Shown piece after piece: positions 57,111 through 64,000 of a DNA stretch of 64,000 bases. The position numbers and the translations under genes were made by a program. Origin of the DNA: Macrostomum hystrix (lineage: Eukaryota > Platyhelminthes > Macrostomidae); assembly GCA_950097015.1 (NCBI GenBank), contig CATNEN010000027.1, positions 578,001-642,000 of the forward strand, written 5' to 3'. The first letter of the stretch is position 1, and each line of letters opens with the position of its first letter. Under the pieces are notes generated by a model. It did no database searches and was not told the origin of the DNA. It saw only the letters and a list, made by a program, of their open reading frames with translations.

Positions 57111-57843
57111 CTAATTTGCATCCTCCCTCGTCTAAATTTAAATACAGATTCTTGAAAAAAACATTTTCACCTTGTTTTCCCTTTCACTTTTCGAGCTATG
57201 AAACTCTGTTTGATGTGCAAGCTCACAAGATTTCCACAACTTGTTACGCATTTTTTATAATATGAGCAAATCTCTGCTTGTCTCTCGAGGCTATAAACTG
57301 ATAGACGTCGGCAGGTCCCTGGACTGTCATGAGTCGCTTTAGGTATTGCTATTGCTATGAGACCCATGCTATCCAGCTATTTTACTGCGTTGTCGCCTGG
57401 GCCATTACTACGTCGAGTATGGCCAAGCTTATGCCATATAAGAGACGGAAAGACATTTTTGCGGGACACAGTTTTTTTAAGTTCAAGCTTTTAACCCGGA
57501 ATGTACATATTGGTGGTGGGGGAAGGGTGCAGACATTTTAAAACCCTGACCCTTTCGATCGGATGGACAGAGAGGGGCAGAGGGAGCGGAGCGTTCGCCA
57601 ACCCACCACCCCATTCCGTTCGTGCGCACACCCACCACCCCATTCCGTTCGTGTGTACATCAAACACCCACACAAAATTTTTCAGTCCACAGCATGAGAT
57701 GCATCGTCCAACCCAAGCGCCAACCCACCCTACTTGCGCCCACACGTTCTTTAAAAAAAGTATTTAAAAGCTCTTTTTCACTAGCTAAATTATTAACAGG
57801 TTGTATTGCTTTACCAATCACTTTGAATAAATTAGTAAAAATC
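57111..57843 (+). other. Upstream region of BTB-like gene
   Basis: Unique sequence before the start codon. A 27-bp tandem duplication (CACCCACCACCCCATTCCGT + TCGTGTG) occurs near 57595-57655. An in-frame extension upstream of 57844 exists but has no better ATG, so it is taken as 5' UTR. Confidence 0.5.
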
Positions 57844-59454
57844 ATGAAGAGTGGCACGTGGACTGCAGCATCGCAGCATCAGCAGCAGCAGCCGAACGGC
57901 TCATCGCTAACCAATCACTCTCGTAGCGGTCTCAATGCATCATTGCTATCAGCTTCACAGCAAAGCGGTGCGACTAACGGCAGCAGCAGCAACAACAAGC
58001 CGGTAAAATTTGTAATTAGTCGACCTATTCGGAGCATCATGCTGAATCCGCTGCAGGTGAAAGTGCTGGTGCCAAAGTCTGGCCGTTCTGTGGAGTATCA
58101 GCTGTCAAAGGCGACCCCGGATCCAACAGGAGCTCGACCGCTGCCCGGCGCCGAGGACCCGTCTGTGACGCAGGCGCTCAAATCGGGCCAGGAGGCGGTC
58201 TACCTGTCCATTCAGGCCCAGAAGGCTATTGACGAGCCCTGTACATTCAGCATGTCTCCGCACACTCACTTCGATCTGGTACTGCGGTTGGACACTGATT
58301 TTCTGAGAACAGCTCATCTGCTCTGCAAGGTAAAGCGCTGGTTGCTACCTTGCCTAGACTGAAGGCCCGGGGGAGGTTTGTAGAGCCTACCTTGAAGTTA
58401 CTGTGGGGAGAATCTCCCAATCTGCTGAAGTTACTGTGGGGAGAATCTCCCAATCTGCTGAAGTTACTGTGGGGAGAATCTCCCAATCTGCTGAAGTTAC
58501 TGTGGGGAGAAGCTCCCAATCTGCTGAAGTTACTGTGGGGAGAAGCTCCCAATCTGCTGAAGTTACTGTGGGGAGAAGCTCCCAATCTGCTGAAGTTACT
58601 GTGGGGAGAAGCTCCCAATCTGCTGAAGTTACTGTGGGGAGAAGCTCCCAATCTGCTGAAGTTACTGTGGGGAGAATCTCCCAATCTGCTGAAGTTACTG
58701 TGGGGAGAAGCTCCCCATATGAGGTGACTAAGTGCAGCACAGTAACTTGTGCAATCCTTAACATGCGCAGGTCGTTTATCAGAATGTCCGCGGCGAGCTC
58801 AAGGAGATGGGTCCCTACCTGCTGCACGCCATGGACCAGGTGTCCAGCTACCGCCTGGAGGAAATGAACTGCAAGGTATCAGCTAAAACTGGGCATCACC
58901 ACATCTACCTGCTGGTGCAGCTGGTCTCAGTTGACCCAGCGCCAGTCGTCAAAGTCAGCAAGCAGCCGACAGAGCAGCTGCCGCGTCTCTTGCCAACATG
59001 CGCAGTCATGCCCGACTTCACCGTCCAGTGGTCGCCGTTGGCCACCCTGCGACTCATTGGCGACTCTGGCGCCGACTCTCGCCCCGTGTACTGCGTCCCG
59101 GATATCATGGCCCTCTGCTCCGGCGCCCTTCGCGACCTCCTGCAGTCGGCTCCTAGCGCCTGTGGCGAACTGGTGCTGCAAGGGGCCGCCCACGCAGACC
59201 TGCTGATGCTGGCTCGACTCACACATCCGGGCACTACATTCGAAGTGGCGCCTGGCAATGTTCGGCAGGTCCTGCGGCTGGCTGCCAAATTCCGGGTTCC
59301 GCATCTGATGGCAACGGCTGAGCGGCTGCTCTGCCAGCTACTGCGCCTGCAGCTGGCTGGCGCCTGTTTGCCTGCCGGCCTCGGTCGGGACGAGCTCATC
59401 AACCTGGCTGCCGAGTTCGAGCTGCAGGACTTGGCGTCGGTGCTTCAGGGCTGA
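57844..59454 (+). CDS. BTB/POZ-like domain protein, 2 exons
   Basis: Exons are 57844-58329 and 58771-59454 (AAG/GTAAAG donor, GCGCAG/GTC acceptor, phase 0), giving 389 residues. The N-terminus is Gln/Ser/Asn-rich and presumably disordered. A conserved-looking region follows (KPVKFVISRPIRSIMLNP, QALKSGQEAVYLSIQ, FDLVLRLDTDFLRTAHLLCK, and MGPYLLHAMDQVSSY after the splice). Residues about 244-352 fit a divergent BTB/POZ fold: DFTVQWSPLATLRLIGD, then a buried Leu/Ala pattern (MALCSGALRDLLQ), GELVLQGAAHADLLML, NVRQVLRLAAKFRVP and TAERLLCQLL. BTB domains mediate dimerisation and often recruit Cullin-3. No Kelch, MATH or zinc-finger partner was seen, so its role is open. A possible 51-bp intron from 58875 would also be in frame; I kept the sequence as coding. 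Confidence 0.7.
58388..58722. repeat. 33-bp minisatellite in BTB-gene intron
   Basis: About ten copies of a 33-bp unit (CTGAAGTTACTGTGGGGAGA + AGCTCCCAATCTG) fill most of the 441-bp intron. Variation is nearly limited to GAATCTCCC versus GAAGCTCCC. Each unit can fold because GGGAGA and TCTCCC are complementary. Confidence 0.97.
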
Positions 59455-59654
59455 CTGCTGGCTACTGTCTCGGCTGCTTTGAAACTCTGCGAGCCATTAT
59501 CTGTCCCAGTGTCTTTTAGATCCCCTGCGTAAGCCCTTATGCGTAATGCTATTCTCGCTGCTTCTGAACTTGCTTGCTCTGTATCCTTAATTGAGGCCTT
59601 TCTACCACCGAATCCTACCACTCCTCACATTTTATCTTAAAAATGATATATTTC

Positions 59655-59995
59655 TCTCATTCTTTCCTCCCATTCTATCCCATCTACTCCCATTCTATCC
59701 CATCCACTCCCATTCTATCCCATCACCTCTCATTCTATCTCATCACCTCTCATTCTATCCCATCCTATCACCTCTCATTCTATCTCATCACCTCTCATTC
59801 TATCCCATCCCATCACCTCTCATTCTATCTCATCTCATCTCATTCTATCCCATCTACTCCCATTCTATCCCATATACTCCCATTCTATCCCATCTACTCT
59901 CATTCTATCCCATCTACTCACATTCTATCCCATCTCCTCCCATCCTATATTATCCACTCCCATTATTTCCCATCTCCTCTTTTTGCTCTTCCTCC
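59655..59995. repeat. 20-bp pyrimidine-rich repeat
   Basis: Degenerate units of CATTCTATCCCATCTACTCC, about 16 copies, just downstream of the BTB gene and possibly within its 3' UTR. ATTAAA occurs at about 60051. Confidence 0.9.
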
Positions 59996-60299
59996 CAGAT
60001 TCTTACCCTCATTCCCAGCTGTTTGAATCATTTTATTTTCAGTTTTACTTATTAAATACTTGTGTAGGCATCCTCGAACAACACTGGAACTGGCATTGTG
60101 AAAGTACTGTTTCTTTTGTCGTCTTTCGTTGCACTTTTAGTTCGTAGTTTTATAGATTTTTTAATTCGTTTCTTAGAGCTGAATTTTGATTGCATATTGA
60201 GTATTTTAATTTTTAATAGAGCCGTATTGACTTGTCAGATATCACCGCATTGTCCGATTTCCCATCATCGTCAAACTCCAGAAATCACCGAATTTTCCG

Positions 60300-61768
60300 A
60301 AATCGCTGAATTCCCGAAATCATCAAACTCCCAAAGAGAATCGAATTCCCGAAATCATCAAACTCCCAAAGAGAATCGAATTCCCGGAATCATCAAACTC
60401 CCAAAGAGAATCGAATTCCCGGAATCATCAAACTCCCAAAGAGAATCGAATTCCCGGAATCATCAAACTCCCAAAGAGAATCGAATTCCCGGAATCATCA
60501 AACTCCCAAAGAGAATCGAATTCCCGAAATCATCAAACTCCCAAAGAGAATCGAATTCCCGAAATCATCAAACTCCCAAAGAGAGTCGAATTCCCGAAAT
60601 CATCAAACTCCCAAAGATAGTCGAATTCCCGAAATCATCAAACTCCTAAAGATAGTCGAATTCCCGAAATCATCAAACTCCCAAAGATAGTCGAATTCCC
60701 GAAATCATCAAACTCCCAAAGATAGTCGAATTCCCGAAATCATCAAACTCCCAAAGATAGTCGAATTCCCGAAATCATCAAACTCCCAAAGAGAGTCGAA
60801 TTCCCGGAATCATCAAACTCCCAAAGAGAATCGAATTCCCGAAATCATCAAACTCCCAAAGAGAATCGAATTCCCGAAATCATCAAACTCCCAAAGAGAA
60901 TCGAATTCCCGGAATCATCAAACTCCCAAAGAGAGTCGAATTCCCGAAATCATCAAACTCCCAAAGAGAATCGAATTCCCGAAATCATCAAACTCCCAAA
61001 GAGAATCGAATTCCCGAAATCATCAAACTCCCAAAGAGAATCGAATTCCCGAAATCATCAAACTCCCAAAGAGAATCGAATTCCCGAAATCATCAAACTC
61101 CCAAAGAGAATCGAATTCCCGAAATCATCAAACTCCCAAAGAGAATCGAATTCCCGAAATCATCAAACTCCCAAAGATAGTCGAATTCCCGAAATCATCA
61201 AACTCCCAAAGAGAATCGAATTCCCGGAATCATCAAACTCCCAAAGAGAATCGAATTCCCGAAATCATCAAACTCCCAAAGAGAATCGAATTCCCGAAAT
61301 CATCAAACTCCCAAAGAGAGTCGAATTCCCGAAATCATCAAACTCCCAAAGAGAATCGAATTCCCGAAATCATCAAACTCCCAAAGAGAATCGAATTCCC
61401 GAAATCATCAAACTCCCAAAGAGAATCGAATTCCCGGAATCATCAAACTCCCAAAGAGAATCGAATTCCCGAAATCATAAAACTTCCAAAGAGAATCGAA
61501 TTCCCGGAATCATCAAACTCCCAAAGAGAATCGAATTCCCGAAATCATCAAGCTCCCAAAGAGAATCGAATTCCCGAAATCATCAAACTCCCAAAGAGAA
61601 TCGAATTCCCGAAATCATCAAACTCCCAAAGAGAATCGAATTCCCGAAATCATCAAACTCCCTAAGAGAATCGAATTCCCGAAATCATCAAACTCCCAAA
61701 GAGAATCGAATTCCCGAAATCATCAAACTCCCAAAGAGAATCGAATTCCCGAAATCATCAAACTCCTT
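60300..61768. repeat. 35-bp minisatellite
   Basis: About 42 copies of a 35-bp unit (GAAATCATCAAACTCCCAAA + GAGAATCGAATTCCC). Variants are CCCGGAATC, GAGAGTCG and GATAGTCG. The GATAGTCG form is clustered at 60615-60770 with one stray near 61170. The left edge (60265-60300) shows half-units, and the right edge decays into AATCAAGGAGTTCCGAAATC. Confidence 0.97.
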
Positions 61769-62619
61769 GAAAATCAAGGAGTTCCGAAATCGTTAAATTC
61801 CCAAAATCGTCACCAAATCACACTGATCCCTGAGGTTTTGGGATGTATTTTTTTGCAAATGATGAAATCTTTTCATTTCTCTTGAATAACTGCATTCTGG
61901 CAAGCAGCTTAATTTTGCAGCTTTTATTGGTAACTTTTGCATAATATTTTTACATTACTTGGTAAATGAAACGAGATATGTTACTTGTACGTATTTTCGT
62001 AGTTTCCATTTCAGCGATAAAAATTTCATTCAATTTCAGACTTTTAACATTGATTGTAGTTCTCCTAAGCATTTCGCGCTCAGCTGATAAACTTAACAAT
62101 ATTACGCTTGGCTAGTTTTAATTGGTTTTATTGCACACGCTTTCATTAACAAATTTTTTTTATTTGCAAAATATCAATTAACAAATAAGGCGCATATATT
62201 CTAGCTCTGACTAGTTTCATCTGGATTCCCCTTATCTATATAATAATTATGCACTGCAATTCATTGCCATAGTTATAATACCACTAGTAACAAAAATACA
62301 ACTCCCAGACACGCAATTGACGCATTATTTGCACAATGAGACCGTGGGAACGAGTATTCGACAGTGCAGTAAGCACTTTTGTAAGTGTGCTTATTCAAAG
62401 AATTGTGTTGAAACAGTCGATTACGCATGAATAGGGTCAAAAGTCTCTGATCTGAAATAGTTTTTCGTAATTCCTTATCTTTGCTTACTTAGGAACAACT
62501 GCGCACTTTTCACTCTACTTGCAGTAGAAATATGCGAGACGAAGCTAAAAATTGTATAAGATATTGTATTCCAAATTAAACTTTGTATAGTATCTTAAAT
62601 CTTTCAGTCTCACCTAGTC
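61769..62619. other. AT-rich spacer
   Basis: Unique sequence between two arrays. No gene recognised. Confidence 0.6.
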
Positions 62620-63427
62620 TCATCTAGTCTAATCTAGAGTCTAATAGAGCATCATCTATTCTTATCTAGAGCCTCATCTAGAGTCTCATCTAGTTATATC
62701 TAAAGCATCAAATAGTCTCATCTAGTCTTATCTAGAGCCTCATCTAGACTTATCTAGAGCCTCATCTAGACTTATCTAGAGCCTCATCTAGTCTTATCTA
62801 GAGCCTCATCTAGACTTATCTAGAGCCTCACCTAGTCTTATCTAGAGCCTCATCTAGACTTATCTAGAGCCTCATCTAGTCTTATCTAGAGCCTCACCTA
62901 GTCTTATCTAGAGCCTCATCTAGTCTTATCTAGAGCCTCATCTAGTCTTATCTAGAGCCTCATCTAGTCTTATCTAGAGCCTCATCTAGTCTTATCTAGA
63001 GCCTCATCTAGTCTTATCTAGAGCCTCATCTAGTCTTATCTAGAGCCTCATCTAATCTCATCTAGTCTTATCTAGAGCCTCATCTAATCTCATCTAGTCT
63101 TATCTAGAGCCTCATCTAATCTCATCTAGTCTTATCTAGAGCCTCATCTAGACTCATCTAGTCTTATCTAGAGCCTCATCTAGACTCATCTAGTCTTATC
63201 TAGTCTTATCTAGAGCCTCATCTAGTCTTATCTAGAGCCTCATCTAGTCTTATCTAGAGCCTCGTCTAGACTCATCTAGTCTTATCTAGTCTTATCTAGA
63301 GCCTCATCTAGTCTTATCTAGAGCCTCATCTAGTCTTATCTAGAGCCTCATCTAGTCTTATCTAGAGCCTCGTCTAGTCTTATCTAGAGCCTCGTCTAGT
63401 CTTATCTAGAGCCTCTTCTAGTCTCAC
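62620..63427. repeat. 22-bp minisatellite with TCTAGA palindromes
   Basis: About 36 copies of a 22-bp unit (TCTAGTCTTATCTAGAGCCT + CA) with an occasional extra 11-bp half-unit (TCATCTAGTCT). Units contain the palindrome TCTAGA and can pair internally. It ends just 3' of the DEG/ENaC gene and is probably transcribed in its 3' UTR. Confidence 0.96.
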
Positions 63428-63449
63428 CATGTCTTTTCTACAGTACCAT

Positions 63450-64000
63450 CTAGTCTCCAATGTGAGAATGCACACGTGAGCGCAGGCAAGGCAGCTCTCG
63501 CCGGTTGGCACCGAACCCCGCGGCCCCGGCGCTGAAAAAGGTGGCCAATTCGAGCAACTCGCACAGCGACACAACGGAGGCGCCGATCCATAAGCCTAGA
63601 ATGCCGCCCAGGTGCGAGAGCAGGTCCACAGCGCAGTAGCTTTGCTCCTCCTCGATGCGAGCAACGTTCAGGCTCAAAGGGTACACCTGCACCCGCAGTA
63701 GGTGCCTGGACACAAAGTCCTGCACCAGGGCGCAGTGACTCTCGTTGGCGAACGCTCGCCGAACCATGACTGCGCAGTCGGCCGGACTCAGGTCGAGTTG
63801 CCGCAGAGAGTGCGCAATCGCCGGAATTGCGGCTGCAGACGCGTCAGTCTCGTGCTCGGCCAGAAACGCAGTCCAAAGCCGAGCTGAGCGACTGAAAAAC
63901 CAGGCGAGCGTCGTAGCGTCCCGTGACAGCGTTGGCGTCCTCGGAGTCAGGCAGCTCCGAGGTGAAGATCTGGAACTGGAAGGCCTCGGTCTCGCACTGG
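63450..64000 (-). CDS. DEG/ENaC/ASIC sodium channel subunit, C-terminal part
   Basis: Partial; the gene runs off the right edge. Reading leftwards, the last frame ends VDLLSHLGGILGLWIGASVVSLCELLEL. This is the family's pre-TM2 and TM2 region, with GAS in the selectivity-filter position, then a short cytoplasmic tail and a stop at 63450. Upstream residues (VMVRRAFANESHCALVQDFV, HLLRVQVYPLSLNV) fit the palm/finger region preceding TM2. At the far right edge a different frame (QCETEAFQFQIFTSELPDSE) looks like the Cys-rich extracellular segment (C...F....TSELP), and it meets a stop near 63841. Either a frameshift lies between about 63840 and 63960, or only one of the two open frames there is real. 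The family forms trimeric amiloride-sensitive channels gated by acid, peptide or force. Confidence 0.8.
   Translation of the reverse strand, partial: SARPRPSSSRSSPRSCLTPRTPTLSRDATTLAWFFSRSARLWTAFLAEHETDASAAAIPAIAHSLRQLDLSPADCAVMVRRAFANESHCALVQDFVSRHLLRVQVYPLSLNVARIEEEQSYCAVDLLSHLGGILGLWIGASVVSLCELLELATFFSAGAAGFGANRRELPCLRSRVHSHIGD

Noticed and set aside
60300-61768. CRISPR-like array of regular repeats
   Set aside because: Units are contiguous 35-bp copies without unique spacers, in an animal genome. No cas genes.

Overview
The window is animal nuclear DNA. It has spliced genes with GT-AG introns and metazoan-only families: neuronal Munc18/UNC-18, HP1 with chromodomain plus chromoshadow domain, and a DEG/ENaC channel. 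Exons are GC-rich and sit in AT-rich surroundings. It also carries a CsRn1-type Ty3/gypsy retrotransposon, a tRNA-derived SINE, a non-LTR fragment and a DUF4806-bearing inverted-repeat element. By eye, at least 17 kb of the 64 kb (about a quarter) is minisatellite or microsatellite in about 20 arrays, nearly every one with its own unit. This suggests a repeat-rich invertebrate, possibly a lophotrochozoan or flatworm such as Macrostomum. The taxon is inference only.

Layout, left to right. 1-6.2 kb: two minisatellites and a SINE. 6.25-13.4 kb (+): complete five-exon Munc18/UNC-18 gene whose introns 2-4 each hold a different tandem repeat. 13.4-24.9 kb: mostly gene-free, with two strong hairpins, a doubtful small ORF, and 15-bp and 6-bp repeat arrays. 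24.9-26.8 kb: non-LTR retrotransposon remnant with an RNase H domain. 27.9-29.8 kb (+): five-exon gene for a 74-residue acidic protein ending in a CaaX box. 30.5-35.7 kb: three tandem arrays and a small single-pass membrane protein ORF (-). 36-37 kb (-): HP1, with a SINE in its intron. 39.4-44.9 kb: element with about 400-bp inverted termini, nested inner inverted arrays and a DUF4806-like SR-rich protein. 45.9-48.1 kb (-): six-exon gene for a secreted or GPI-anchored proline-rich protein. 49.6-49.9 kb (-): precursor of a cationic, Trp/Arg-rich peptide that looks antimicrobial. 50.9-55.5 kb (+): complete CsRn1-type retrotransposon with identical LTRs inserted in a minisatellite. 57.8-59.5 kb (+): two-exon BTB-like gene. 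59.6-63.4 kb: three tandem arrays. 63.45 kb to the right edge (-): 3' end of a DEG/ENaC channel gene.

The genes do not form an operon or pathway: strands alternate and functions are unrelated. The most unusual parts are the 39.4-44.9 kb element, the peptide precursor, the CaaX micro-protein with a 17-nt microexon, and the locus-specific minisatellites filling introns. All splice models were made by reading donors, acceptors and phase by eye. No database search was run.
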